64,000 nt of DNA from Dyella choica (GTDB lineage: Bacteria; Pseudomonadota; Gammaproteobacteria; Xanthomonadales; Rhodanobacteraceae), in the NCBI RefSeq assembly GCF_003977665.1, contig NZ_RYYV01000017.1, forward strand, positions 1 to 64,000, in the 5' to 3' direction. Made by a program: the position numbers and the translations under genes. The first letter of the stretch is position 1, and each line of letters begins with the position of its first letter. The notes beneath the pieces are model-generated. The model was not told where the DNA came from. It searched no databases and saw only the letters and a program-made list of their open reading frames with translations. This document shows, piece by piece, positions 8,212 through 19,086 of the stretch.

Positions 8212-9213
8212 ATGCTCATCACGGCGTTGCTGTTCCTGCTTTCCGCGGCAGCGATCTACGCAGCCTGCGAGTACTTCGTCAACAGCATCGAATGGCTGGG
8301 GCACAAGCTCAAGCTCGGCGAGACCGCCACGGGTACGGTGCTGGCGGCATTCGGCACGGCTTTGCCGGAAAGCGCGGTGACGTTCGTGGCGGTAATGATG
8401 GGGCGCACGGCCGAGGTACGCGACATCGGTGTCGGCGCGGCGATGGGCGGTCCCCTCGTATTGGCCACGATTGCCTACGCGGTGGTGGGCATTGCGCTGT
8501 GGAGCTGTCGTCGACGCTTGGGGCGCGCCACGATGCACGTGCAGGTGAAAAGTGCGCGGCTGGCGCGCGACCAGGGGTGGTTCCTGTCGATCTTCATCGT
8601 GAAATGCGCGCTCGGCTTGGCGGCCTTCGCCTTCAAGCCGTGGCTTGGTGTCCTGTTTCTATTGGCCTACGCGCTTTACGTGTGGCGTGAATTGAAGGAT
8701 GAGGGCGATGCAGCCGACCACGAGGAGCTCGAGCCACTGAAATTTCAGCCGCGTGCGTCGACGCCGTCGATGCTGGCTGTGTCGTTGCAGGCGACGCTTT
8801 CATTGCTGGTGATTGCGATGGCCTCGCACTTCTTCGTTTTGCAGCTGCAAGGCATCGGACTGGCCCTGCATCTTGCGCCGCACCTGGTGGCGCTGGTGCT
8901 CAGTCCGGTGGCTACGGAACTGCCCGAAACCATGAATGCGCTGATCTGGGTGCGCCAGGGCAAGGAACGGCTTGCGCTGGCGAACATCTCCGGTGCCATG
9001 ATGATTCAGGCCACCGTGCCCAGCGCTCTCGCGATCTTCGCCACACCCTGGCTGTTCGATGCGCCGCTGGTGGTGTCGGGCGTGCTGACCATGCTGGCGA
9101 TCGTCTATTTGTGGGGATTGTTCAAGCGCGGCCGGGTCGATGGCCGTGCCTTGGTGCCGGCTGGTTTGCTCTACTTGGTGTTTGCGTTTTACGTCGCGCA
9201 CAGTCTCATGTGA
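8212..9213 (+). CDS. CaCA-family cation exchanger under Mn2+ riboswitch
   Basis: A 333-residue inner-membrane protein of the Ca2+:cation antiporter superfamily. It shows the two inverted alpha repeats: AAFGTALPESAVT near residues 45-57 in the first half and LSPVATELPETMNAL in the second, each with the metal-binding Pro-Glu pair. About ten hydrophobic segments are present, with a charged cytoplasmic loop (ELKDEGDAADHEELEPLKF) in the middle. The start is the ATG after the riboswitch hairpin; the open frame runs back to 7993 through the riboswitch and is not coding there. Most relatives are called sodium/calcium or calcium/proton exchangers. Control by a Mn2+-sensing element suggests manganese export. 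Confidence 0.9.
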   Translation: MLITALLFLLSAAAIYAACEYFVNSIEWLGHKLKLGETATGTVLAAFGTALPESAVTFVAVMMGRTAEVRDIGVGAAMGGPLVLATIAYAVVGIALWSCRRRLGRATMHVQVKSARLARDQGWFLSIFIVKCALGLAAFAFKPWLGVLFLLAYALYVWRELKDEGDAADHEELEPLKFQPRASTPSMLAVSLQATLSLLVIAMASHFFVLQLQGIGLALHLAPHLVALVLSPVATELPETMNALIWVRQGKERLALANISGAMMIQATVPSALAIFATPWLFDAPLVVSGVLTMLAIVYLWGLFKRGRVDGRALVPAGLLYLVFAFYVAHSLM

Positions 9214-9222
9214 GGCCTGGGC

Positions 9223-9975
9223 TCAGGACTCGCCCAGGCGCGATAGCTCAAGCTTGGCCGCCTTGAGCCACTCCTGCTCCTTGCGACGATAGTAGCGGGG
9301 CATCAGCTGGGCGCGCCGAAGCTGGCTCTGCAGCACGTTGCGCGCTTCGTCGCGGTGCTGGCTGCGGCCTAGCAGGCGGCCGTAGCGAAAGCGCCCTTCT
9401 TCTCCCGGATAACTGTCGGCCAGCACGCGGTACTCCGCCAGCGCGGCTTCGGTTTCGCCTAGTTCTTCCAGGCAGCGCGCATACAGCAATTGGCCATCGC
9501 TCGATTTGTAGTTGGGATTGGCCTTGGCCAGGGCGTCCAGCGTCTGGCGCGCATCGGCAAATTGATCGCTGCCGGCCTGCGCCCGGGCCAGCCCCAGCAT
9601 GAAGTCCGGATCGGTGGCGTACATGCCGCCGAGCAGGCCCTGATACAGTTCCTGCGCGTTGACGTAATCGCCTTGCTGCAGGCATTCCTCGGCGAGGCGG
9701 CGGCGATTGTCCACCGTATTGCTGATTTCAAGCTGCCGTTGCAGCTCGCGCCGGCGGCGCTGCGGATCGATCATCTTCATCGCGGTCCGGGCCGCCGTAC
9801 GCCCGCGCGGATCATGGCGCAGATCGGGAATGACCGCGATCACCACATAGACCAGTACGGCGAGATAAGACCCGATCAGGATCAGCCAGATCCAATACAG
9901 CGGGCGGCCACTGCGGATCACGTGCACGGCGCAGGCGATCTGCAGGCCCAAGGACAACAGGAACACGAACGACAT
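9223..9975 (-). CDS. TPR protein with N-terminal membrane anchor
   Basis: A 250-residue protein. Residues 1-55 contain two hydrophobic segments (MSFVFLLSLGLQIACAVHVI and WIWLILIGSYLAVLVYVVIAV) resembling the PLDc_N-type membrane module. Residues about 95-230 are helical tetratricopeptide repeats (EECLQQGDYVNAQELYQGLL; ARCLEELGETEAALAEYRVL). It is likely an inner-membrane scaffold with cytoplasmic TPRs. It is the last gene of the leftward cluster that begins at 13718, 83 bp after a small membrane-protein gene, but an operon link is not proven. Converges with the cation exchanger gene. Confidence 0.8.
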   Translation of the reverse strand: MSFVFLLSLGLQIACAVHVIRSGRPLYWIWLILIGSYLAVLVYVVIAVIPDLRHDPRGRTAARTAMKMIDPQRRRRELQRQLEISNTVDNRRRLAEECLQQGDYVNAQELYQGLLGGMYATDPDFMLGLARAQAGSDQFADARQTLDALAKANPNYKSSDGQLLYARCLEELGETEAALAEYRVLADSYPGEEGRFRYGRLLGRSQHRDEARNVLQSQLRRAQLMPRYYRRKEQEWLKAAKLELSRLGES

Positions 9976-10058
9976 GGTTTCCCTCGAAGCAATTCCTACG
10001 CACGATATTACGCCACGGGCTTGATGCGGGCGCCGATTTGCATCGCAAGCGCCTCATT

Positions 10059-10382
10059 TCATCGGAAGTTCTCGCCAATGCCGGACACGAGCCCAAAGCA
10101 GGCTGCGACCAGCAGCAGTATGACGGCCGAAGCTGAGGCCACTCCCATCAGCAGGCCTTTGCCGGTGCGTGGGGCGTCGCCGGAAAGCATGCGGATGCCG
10201 ATCACCACGATCACGACCGGAAGCAGCAGTCCCAAGGGAAGGCCGCCGATCGGGACGAGCACGATCTCGCCCAGGATCATGCTCACCCAGGCGAGGACGA
10301 TGCCTGCCCCCAGCGATCCATCGTCGCCGGGCGGCTTCGGTTCGGGCGAAGATTCATAGGCACCGGGCGGAATATCGATCAT
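10059..10382 (-). CDS. Small membrane protein, paralogue B
   Basis: A 107-residue protein with a Pro/Gly-rich polar N terminus (about 25 residues) and three hydrophobic stretches (GAGIVLAWVSMILGEIVLV; LGLLLPVVIVVIGI; VASASAVILLLVAACFG). It is clearly paralogous to the gene at 10401: both share the order AWxxMILG, then LLLPV, then RTGKGLL, then LLLVAACFG. I know no named family. It is separated from its paralogue by 18 bp. Possible roles include a membrane accessory subunit for the radical SAM/Lgt-like cluster; this is inference from position. Confidence 0.78.
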   Translation of the reverse strand: MIDIPPGAYESSPEPKPPGDDGSLGAGIVLAWVSMILGEIVLVPIGGLPLGLLLPVVIVVIGIRMLSGDAPRTGKGLLMGVASASAVILLLVAACFGLVSGIGENFR

Positions 10383-10400
10383 GGCGGGTTTTTCCAGCGG

Positions 10401-10724
10401 CTACTCGCCGATGCCGCCTCGCAGCATGCCAAAGCACGCGGCGACCAGCAGCAGCGCGACGGCAAAGATCGAGGCCAACCCCAGCAGCAGACCCTTGCCG
10501 GTGCGCTGCTTGTTGCCGGCGAGCATGACGATGCCGGCGACGAGGATGCCAACCGGAAGCAGCAACAATAAGGGGAAAACCCTGGTGGAAATGAGCAAGA
10601 TCCCGCCCAGGATCATGATCAACCACGCGAGGCCGATGCCGCCCGCCACCGAACCGCTGTCGCCTTGCGGCTCCGGGTCGGATAGCGGCGACTGAGGCGG
10701 CTCATACGGTTGGGTACCGCTCAT
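10401..10724 (-). CDS. Small membrane protein, paralogue A
   Basis: A 107-residue protein of the same design as its neighbour at 10059: polar, Pro-rich head (MSGTQPYEPPQSPLSDPEP), then three hydrophobic segments with the conserved RTGKGLLLGLAS linker and LLLVAACFG. Its ATG overlaps the TGA stop of the radical SAM gene (ATGA), so translation is probably coupled and the products are likely wanted in step. No family is recognised. The tandem pair looks like a local duplication that has diverged to roughly half identity by eye. Confidence 0.82.
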   Translation of the reverse strand: MSGTQPYEPPQSPLSDPEPQGDSGSVAGGIGLAWLIMILGGILLISTRVFPLLLLLPVGILVAGIVMLAGNKQRTGKGLLLGLASIFAVALLLVAACFGMLRGGIGE

Positions 10725-12157
10725 GACGCACCTTTCTCGACGGCACGGGCTTGTTCGATTTCACGCCGCAGCGCGGCGAGCTTTTCCGCCTTGTCGTCGC
10801 GGTAGAACAGATTGAAGGTGTCGAACGGAATGATGCGGCCATCCGGCTGTGCGATGTGCACACAGGATTTTTTCACCGCGCGCAGGTCGAAGCCGTGTGC
10901 GTCGATGAATTGCATGATCAGCACGCGGAACACGTTGCGATAGGAGAGTTCGGCCGGCGCCTGCACTTGCGGTAGGCAGCACAGCAGGTCCGACAGCGAA
11001 CAGGCCTGCGATTCGGGCGAATGGTTGGTGGCGAACAGCTCGAACACGTGTGCGCGCAACTGTTCATCGCGTTCGACCACGATGGTGTTGCGTCCCTTGC
11101 TGACCAGGGTTTCAGGCGAGACGAAGCGTGTCAGCGGCAGCACCTGGCCGCCCAGCTTCAAGGCATAGGCCATCGCCAGGCAATCGGGATTGCAGGGCAC
11201 GGGGATCAGGTCGTCGGGGCGGAAGATCGTACTTTGCTCGAGGATGCGGCGGCGCACTTCGCTCAAGGTGAGGCGATCGCGTTCGGCGTCATAGCCCTCC
11301 AGGCGGCCGGCCGCCTGGATCGGCTGAAAGGTGACGCCACGCACGCAAGGCTGGGTGAGGGCGAACTCGATGATCGAGCCCAGCTCATCGTCGTTGAGGC
11401 CTTTCTTGACGGTGACCACCAGGGTGGTGGAGATGTCGTGGCGGTTGAGGTGCTCCAGCGCCTGTAGGCGGATGTCGCGCAGTTTCGCGCCGCGCAGGTC
11501 CTTGTGCACTTCATCGCGCAGCGAATCGAATTGCAGGTAAAGCTCGAAGCCGGGCTGGTAATCGGCCAGCCTGGCCGCGAAGTCCGCTTCGCGGGCGATG
11601 CGCAAGCCATTGGTGTTGACCATCAGGTGCCGGATCGGCCGTTGCCTGGCGGCATCGAGGATGGCGAAGAAATCCGGATGCAGGGTGGGCTCGCCGCCCG
11701 AAATCTGCACCACATCGGGTTCGCCTTCGTTGGCGACCACGGCATCGAGCATGCGCTCGACCGTGGCCAGGTCGCGGTAACCCGGCCGGTGCGGGCCGCT
11801 TTCCGCGTAGCAGATCGGGCAGCGCAAGTTGCAGTGATCGGTGATTTCCACCAGGGTCAGGCACGAGTGCTGCATGTGTTCCGGACACAGCCCGCAGTCG
11901 TAGGGGCAGCCGAAATGCTGCGCCGTGTTGAACTGTTGCGGCAGTTCCGGCGGTTTGATGTAGACCTCGCGGCATTGGCGGTAGTACGCCGCGTCGTCCG
12001 CGATCAGCACGCGTTCGCGGCCATGATGCGGGCACCATTTTTCGAGATAGACGCGCTCGTCCTTGATCAGGATTTTTGCCTCGATGCGGCGCAGGCAGGT
12101 GCTGCAGATCGATACGGCGCTGTCGTAGAACAGGTACGGCCTTACCTTGGCTCCCAT
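10721..12157 (-). CDS. Radical SAM enzyme of the Tes (tetraether synthase) type
   Basis: A 478-residue radical SAM protein whose cysteine layout matches the COG1964 group that includes archaeal tetraether lipid synthase Tes (MJ0619). A rubredoxin-like head has Cys18, Cys21 and Cys42-HH. GCPYDCGLCPEH gives Cys84, Cys88 and Cys91 for an auxiliary cluster. The SAM-cleaving motif is CNLRCPIC (Cys109, 113, 116), followed by ISGGEPTLHP for SAM binding. A C-terminal region (CNPDC; QACSLSDLLCC; KKSCVHI) could hold a third cluster. Tes joins lipid tails through C-C bonds; bacterial relatives are largely untested. I start at MGAKVRPYLF because residues upstream are encoded by a repeat element. Upstream is an Lgt-like gene; downstream is a coupled membrane protein. 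Confidence 0.88.
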   Translation of the reverse strand: MGAKVRPYLFYDSAVSICSTCLRRIEAKILIKDERVYLEKWCPHHGRERVLIADDAAYYRQCREVYIKPPELPQQFNTAQHFGCPYDCGLCPEHMQHSCLTLVEITDHCNLRCPICYAESGPHRPGYRDLATVERMLDAVVANEGEPDVVQISGGEPTLHPDFFAILDAARQRPIRHLMVNTNGLRIAREADFAARLADYQPGFELYLQFDSLRDEVHKDLRGAKLRDIRLQALEHLNRHDISTTLVVTVKKGLNDDELGSIIEFALTQPCVRGVTFQPIQAAGRLEGYDAERDRLTLSEVRRRILEQSTIFRPDDLIPVPCNPDCLAMAYALKLGGQVLPLTRFVSPETLVSKGRNTIVVERDEQLRAHVFELFATNHSPESQACSLSDLLCCLPQVQAPAELSYRNVFRVLIMQFIDAHGFDLRAVKKSCVHIAQPDGRIIPFDTFNLFYRDDKAEKLAALRREIEQARAVEKGAS

Positions 12158-12174
12158 GCGCTGCGGTTCCCCGT

Positions 12175-12247
12175 GTAGGCTGGGATGCAAATCCCAGCAT
12201 TGCCATGCATGCACCACCGCGATGCTGGGATTGTCATCCCAGCCTAC
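12175..12247. repeat. GTAGG REP doublet (family A, copy 1)
   Basis: Two hairpins in inverted order: GTAGGCTGGGATGCAAATCC followed by CAGC on the left, and GCTGGGATTGTCATCCCAGC followed by CTAC on the right. The right half encodes the last residues and TGA stop of the Lgt-like gene (12234), and the left half ends 18 bp from the radical SAM start. The doublet therefore sits inside the putative operon and could uncouple its expression. Confidence 0.85.
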
Positions 12248-12980
12248 GTGCTGCGTTTCCCTTGGTCATCAGATACGCGATCCGTGGAATATCGCGATGG
12301 TAGTAGAGCAGCCCGGTGATGCAAAGCCATTGCAGGCCGGACAAATGCCCCGGGTAGGCAAAGAACAGCGGCTTGATGAACTTCACCAGCAGGCGGAAGC
12401 CCAGATAGCCGATCATGAAGGCGCGGAAGCGATCGCCCGGCGCGAAGTGATGGCGCCGCGCATGGATCCAGGCGTACTGCGCGAGCAGGTAGAGGATTTC
12501 GTAGATTTGCGTGGGATGGCGCGCGATGCCGTCGCCGAAATCCACACCCCAGGGCAACGAAGTGGCGTTGCCATAGGTGTGATCCTGCAATCCGGCCAGG
12601 TAGCAGCCGACACGGCCGATGCACATGCCCACGGTAAGCGGCAGTACGAACGCATCGCCGGTGGATTGCCGGATGCCGGCGACCTTCTTGCACAGTTCCA
12701 CGCCGAGCAGGCCGCCGAGCAGCGCGCCGATGATGGACTTGCCCTGCAGCAGGTTGCGCACGTCGGGGAAGTCTCGAAACGCGGTCAGCGGATCGTCCAG
12801 CCAGTAGCTGAGTTTGGCGCCCAGGGCGGCGCCGACGATGGCGCTCACGGCAATCCATGCCACTTCGTCCTTTTGCTTGAACGCGCCGGGCGCAAGGCGT
12901 TGGCGTGTCCATACAAAGGTGCGAAAGCCGACTGCATAGGCCAACGCCTCGCACAGGGTGTGAAGCGCGACGGGTGTCAT
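12234..12980 (-). CDS. Lgt-like integral membrane protein lacking the HGG motif
   Basis: A 248-residue polytopic protein of the prolipoprotein diacylglyceryl transferase superfamily. It keeps the GR signature (MCIGRVGCYLAG) and the C-terminal HPTQIYE motif corresponding to HPSQLYE of Lgt, plus TSLPWGVDFGDG. The segment where E. coli Lgt carries the essential His of SFHGG reads IIGALLGGLLG, so that His is missing. It is shorter than true Lgt (about 290) and is probably not the housekeeping enzyme but a transferase or lipid-binding relative. Between a 2OG oxygenase (39 bp upstream) and a Tes-like radical SAM enzyme, it probably handles the same lipid or lipid-linked substrate. Confidence 0.85.
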   Translation of the reverse strand: MTPVALHTLCEALAYAVGFRTFVWTRQRLAPGAFKQKDEVAWIAVSAIVGAALGAKLSYWLDDPLTAFRDFPDVRNLLQGKSIIGALLGGLLGVELCKKVAGIRQSTGDAFVLPLTVGMCIGRVGCYLAGLQDHTYGNATSLPWGVDFGDGIARHPTQIYEILYLLAQYAWIHARRHHFAPGDRFRAFMIGYLGFRLLVKFIKPLFFAYPGHLSGLQWLCITGLLYYHRDIPRIAYLMTKGNAARRLG

Positions 12981-13019
12981 GGGCGAAAGCCGGACGAGAG
13001 CATCGGACAGCTGCAGACC

Positions 13020-13718
13020 TCAGTCGGGGTGCGCAGCATTGCGATCGCGCCCGGCGCCCAGCTTGCGATCGAGCACGCCGAACAATTTCTTGAACGCACG
13101 GGAGAATTTGCCGCGCTTGGTCTTGCGCAGTTTTTCTTCCTCGCTGGTCAGCCAGGCCACCTGGATCACGCGGCGCTCGCCTTCGTAGGGAAGGTGGCCG
13201 TGAAAGGAATTGTCGCAGCGCTTGAACACGGCGAATTCGCCATACAGCGGCTTGAGTTCGGGGGCGACCAGGTCGTCGATGCTGTCGATGCGATGGAGGA
13301 AACGCAGGCAACCGTCGCTAGTGTCCGGCCACCGCGTATTGAGGTAGAGCAGGGCGGTGGCGACCTTGGACCGGCTGTCGGTGTGGATGGTGCCATGGCG
13401 CTTGTTCAAGGCCCGACAAAGGGTGACCAGAGTGGGGTAATGGCCCAGGTTGTCGATGCCCAGATGGCGGCCGATCGTGCTGGCGAACTGAGGCGTGGTC
13501 AGTTGCTGCACCAGCGCGTTGACCGAGGGGCCGCAGTCGGCCGGATCATAGGGAAAGAAGCCGGCACTGGTGTACTTGGGGAAGTCCCTCTCCAGGTCGC
13601 CGCGCGCTTCATCCGGCAGCTGGCCGTGAGCAATCAGGAACGGAAACGGGTGCTGGCGCACATCCGTATCCGGGCGATCGAGCCGGGCAGGGTCCAGCAG
13701 TAGGGCGGTCGCATTCAT
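13020..13718 (-). CDS. 2OG-Fe(II) dioxygenase family protein
   Basis: A 232-residue protein of the prolyl-4-hydroxylase/PiuC-like 2-oxoglutarate-Fe(II) oxygenase fold. The Fe-binding facial triad is visible as HTD in KRHGTIHTDSRSK and the distal His in NSFHGHLPYEGERRVIQ, with the following Arg able to bind 2-oxoglutarate. The C-terminal tail is rich in Lys/Arg. No signal peptide is seen, so it is cytoplasmic. First gene of the leftward cluster; 39 bp separate it from the Lgt-like gene. The substrate is unknown, but the company it keeps suggests a lipid, a sugar head group or a membrane protein. Confidence 0.87.
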   Translation of the reverse strand: MNATALLLDPARLDRPDTDVRQHPFPFLIAHGQLPDEARGDLERDFPKYTSAGFFPYDPADCGPSVNALVQQLTTPQFASTIGRHLGIDNLGHYPTLVTLCRALNKRHGTIHTDSRSKVATALLYLNTRWPDTSDGCLRFLHRIDSIDDLVAPELKPLYGEFAVFKRCDNSFHGHLPYEGERRVIQVAWLTSEEEKLRKTKRGKFSRAFKKLFGVLDRKLGAGRDRNAAHPD

Positions 13719-13951
13719 CGAACTGAAGTAGCTTTCCCGGCTAAGTGTTTGCCCAGTCTAGCGCGGGCGTGTCGCCAGTGCGCCATGTTGCGCTCTGGGA
13801 AAATTGGTTTGTGAGCACTGGATTCGGGTGGACAGCAAGCCGCTCGAAGCCTATCATTTCAACCCGCCCGAGACTTTCCTTCACCTAAGGTCCACAAGCC
13901 TGCTTCGATGCGGCTTGCGGACCTTGCTGTACCTAAAAAGGCGGCCCCTCC
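13719..13951. promoter_or_regulatory. Divergent 2OG oxygenase/carA region with carA leader hairpin
   Basis: This 233-bp interval separates the 2OG oxygenase gene from carA. Near its carA end AAGGTCCACAAGCC (13887-13900) pairs with GGCTTGCGGACCTT (13912-13925), a 13-bp stem broken by one A-C mismatch, 26 bp before the carA ATG. There is no T run, so it is not a normal terminator; it may be a leader or attenuation structure for pyrimidine or arginine control. No gene is seen in the interval. Confidence 0.5.
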
Positions 13952-15079
13952 ATGCCTCATCCCGCTCTGCTTGCCCTCGAAGACGGCAGCGTATTCCACG
14001 GCCACTCCGTAGGTGCGACTGGCGAAACCGTCGGCGAAGTGGTTTTCAACACGGCGATGACGGGTTATCAGGAGATCCTCACCGATCCCTCCTATGCCCG
14101 CCAGATCGTGACCCTTACCTATCCGCACATCGGCAACACCGGCTGCAATGTGGCGGATGCCGAATCCGACCGGGTGCATACCGCCGGCCTGATCGTACGC
14201 GACGTGCCGCGCCGACCCAGCAATTGGCGCAGCACCGAGAGCCTGCCCGACTACCTTGGGCGGCATGGCATCGTCGCCATCGCCGGCATCGATACGCGCC
14301 GGCTTACGCGCATCCTGCGCGACAAGGGTGCGCTCAACGGCTGCCTCGTGGCAGGCGAATCGATCGACGCCGAGGCGGCGCTGGCCAAGGCGCGGGCCTT
14401 CCCCGGCTTGAACGGCATGGATCTGGCCAAGGTGGTCAGCGTCAACAAGCCCTACAACTGGAACGAGGGTGTGTACGACCTCGACCACACCGCGTTCCAT
14501 GAGACCGACAAGCGTTTCAACGTGGTGGCCTACGACTACGGCGTGAAGCGCAACATTCTGCGTCTGCTGGCCGAGCGTGGCTGCGAGATCACGGTAGTGC
14601 CCGCGCAAACGCCCGCTGCGGAAGTGCTGGCGATGGAACCGGATGGCGTGTTCCTCTCCAACGGCCCTGGTGATCCGGCTGCCTGCGACTACGCCATCGC
14701 CGCCGCGCGCGAATTTCTCGCCGCGGAAATTCCGCTGTTCGGCATTTGCCTGGGGCACCAGATCATGGGCGCCGCGTTGGGCGCGAAGACCATGAAGATG
14801 AAGTTCGGCCATCACGGCGCGAACCATCCGGTGAAGGACCTCGACGACGGCCGCGTGCTGATCACCTCGCAGAACCACGGCTTCGCCGTGGATGCGTCCA
14901 CGCTGCCTTCGAACGTGCGCGTCACGCACACGTCGCTGTTCGATGGATCGCTGCAAGGTTTCGCCTTGACCGATCGACCTGCGTTCTGTTTCCAAGGCCA
15001 TCCCGAGGCGAGCCCAGGCCCGCACGATATCGGCTATCTGTTCGACCGTTTCGCCAAGCTGATGCAGGAGACCCGCTGA
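13952..15079 (+). CDS. carA: Carbamoyl-phosphate synthase small subunit
   Basis: Glutamine amidotransferase subunit that feeds ammonia to CarB for carbamoyl phosphate, used in arginine and pyrimidine synthesis; cytoplasmic. The 375-residue length is normal. The N-terminal CPSase domain includes [20 protein letters not shown], and the class I GATase domain carries FGICLGHQ with nucleophile Cys266 and the C-terminal QGHPEASPG holding the His/Glu of the triad. carB follows after one base. A structured leader precedes it. Confidence 0.98.
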   Translation: MPHPALLALEDGSVFHGHSVGATGETVGEVVFNTAMTGYQEILTDPSYARQIVTLTYPHIGNTGCNVADAESDRVHTAGLIVRDVPRRPSNWRSTESLPDYLGRHGIVAIAGIDTRRLTRILRDKGALNGCLVAGESIDAEAALAKARAFPGLNGMDLAKVVSVNKPYNWNEGVYDLDHTAFHETDKRFNVVAYDYGVKRNILRLLAERGCEITVVPAQTPAAEVLAMEPDGVFLSNGPGDPAACDYAIAAAREFLAAEIPLFGICLGHQIMGAALGAKTMKMKFGHHGANHPVKDLDDGRVLITSQNHGFAVDASTLPSNVRVTHTSLFDGSLQGFALTDRPAFCFQGHPEASPGPHDIGYLFDRFAKLMQETR

Positions 15080-15080
15080 G

Positions 15081-18304
<3,224 letters not shown>

Positions 18305-18308
<4 letters not shown>

Positions 18309-18781
18309 GTCGCGCACCCATTACCAAGACCGGTTCGGAACGCCTGCGCTCGGAGCTGGAACGCCTGAAATCGGTCGAGCGTCCCAAGATCATCGCGGCC
18401 ATCGCCGAAGCGCGCGCGCACGGGGATCTGAAGGAAAACGCGGAATACCACGCCGCGCGCGAGCAGCAGAGCTTCATCGAGGGCCGCATCAAGGAACTGG
18501 AAGCGGCGCTGTCCACGGCCGAAGTGATCGACGTGTCGCGCCTGAGTCCGGGCAGCAAGATCGTGTTCGGCGCGATCGTGGAACTGGAAGACGAGGAGAG
18601 CGGCGAGGCGGTGAAGTACCAGATCGTCGGCGACCTGGAAGCGGACATCAAGCAAGCCCTGATCGCGGTGTCCTCGCCGATCGCGCGTGCGCTGATCGGC
18701 AAGAGCGCGGGCGACAGCTTCGAATTCCGCGCGCCGAACGGGGTGAAGCGGTACGAGATCACCGGCGTCAGCTACGAGTGA
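18305..18781 (+). CDS. greA: Transcription elongation factor GreA
   Basis: Binds the RNA polymerase secondary channel and stimulates cleavage of backtracked transcripts. The 158-residue protein has the N-terminal coiled coil with the acidic tip ([20 protein letters not shown], Asp and Glu at its hairpin end) and a C-terminal FKBP-like domain ending YEITGVSYE. It is translationally coupled to carB (ATGA), the carA-carB-greA order common in gammaproteobacteria. A relic copy of its last 28 codons lies 170 bp downstream. Confidence 0.98.
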
Positions 18782-18820
18782 TGAGTCATTCCTCTGGCTC
18801 TGCCGGAGCGGTAGTAGCGC

Positions 18821-18904
18821 GTAGGCTGGGATGGAAATCCCAGGGATGGAAATTCCAGCAGTCGGGACGCCGCGTGGAAAGCTGGGATTTTCATCCCAGC
18901 CTAC
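18821..18904. repeat. GTAGG REP doublet (family A, copy 2)
   Basis: GTAGGCTGGGATGGAAATCC starts the left hairpin and CTGGGATTTTCATCCCAGC followed by CTAC closes the right. The left arm has an extra partial duplication (GGGATGGAAATTCC), making it about 10 bp longer than other copies. It separates intact greA from the greA-like relic. Confidence 0.85.
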
Positions 18905-18942
18905 GCGCTGGCTGCCAAATCAGCTACGGATGACATCCGGAC

Positions 18943-19035
18943 CGCTCGATCGGCAAAAGCGAAGGCGACAACTTCAAGTTCATCGCGCCCCATGGCGTGA
19001 AATGGTATGAAATAACCAGCGTCAGCTATCCATGA
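18943..19035 (+). pseudogene. Relic of a second greA 3' end
   Basis: The frame beginning ATCGGCAAAAGC encodes IGKSEGDNFKFIAPHGV, then KWYEITSVSYP and a stop. This aligns without gaps to the end of the intact GreA ([17 protein letters not shown], then [11 protein letters not shown]), about 20 of 28 residues matching. No start codon or upstream GreA sequence is present; the preceding bases are a REP doublet. It is either the residue of a tandem greA duplication or of recombination with a diverged greA. Confidence 0.85.
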
Positions 19036-19086
19036 ACGATGCCGCCGCCAGGGTGTCCCATGTTTTTTTGATGGAGGACCCCTGGC

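Noticed and set aside
12147-13703. 518-codon rightward frame across the 2OG and Lgt-like genes
   Set aside because: Runs antisense through two recognised genes and a repeat element; no known motif.
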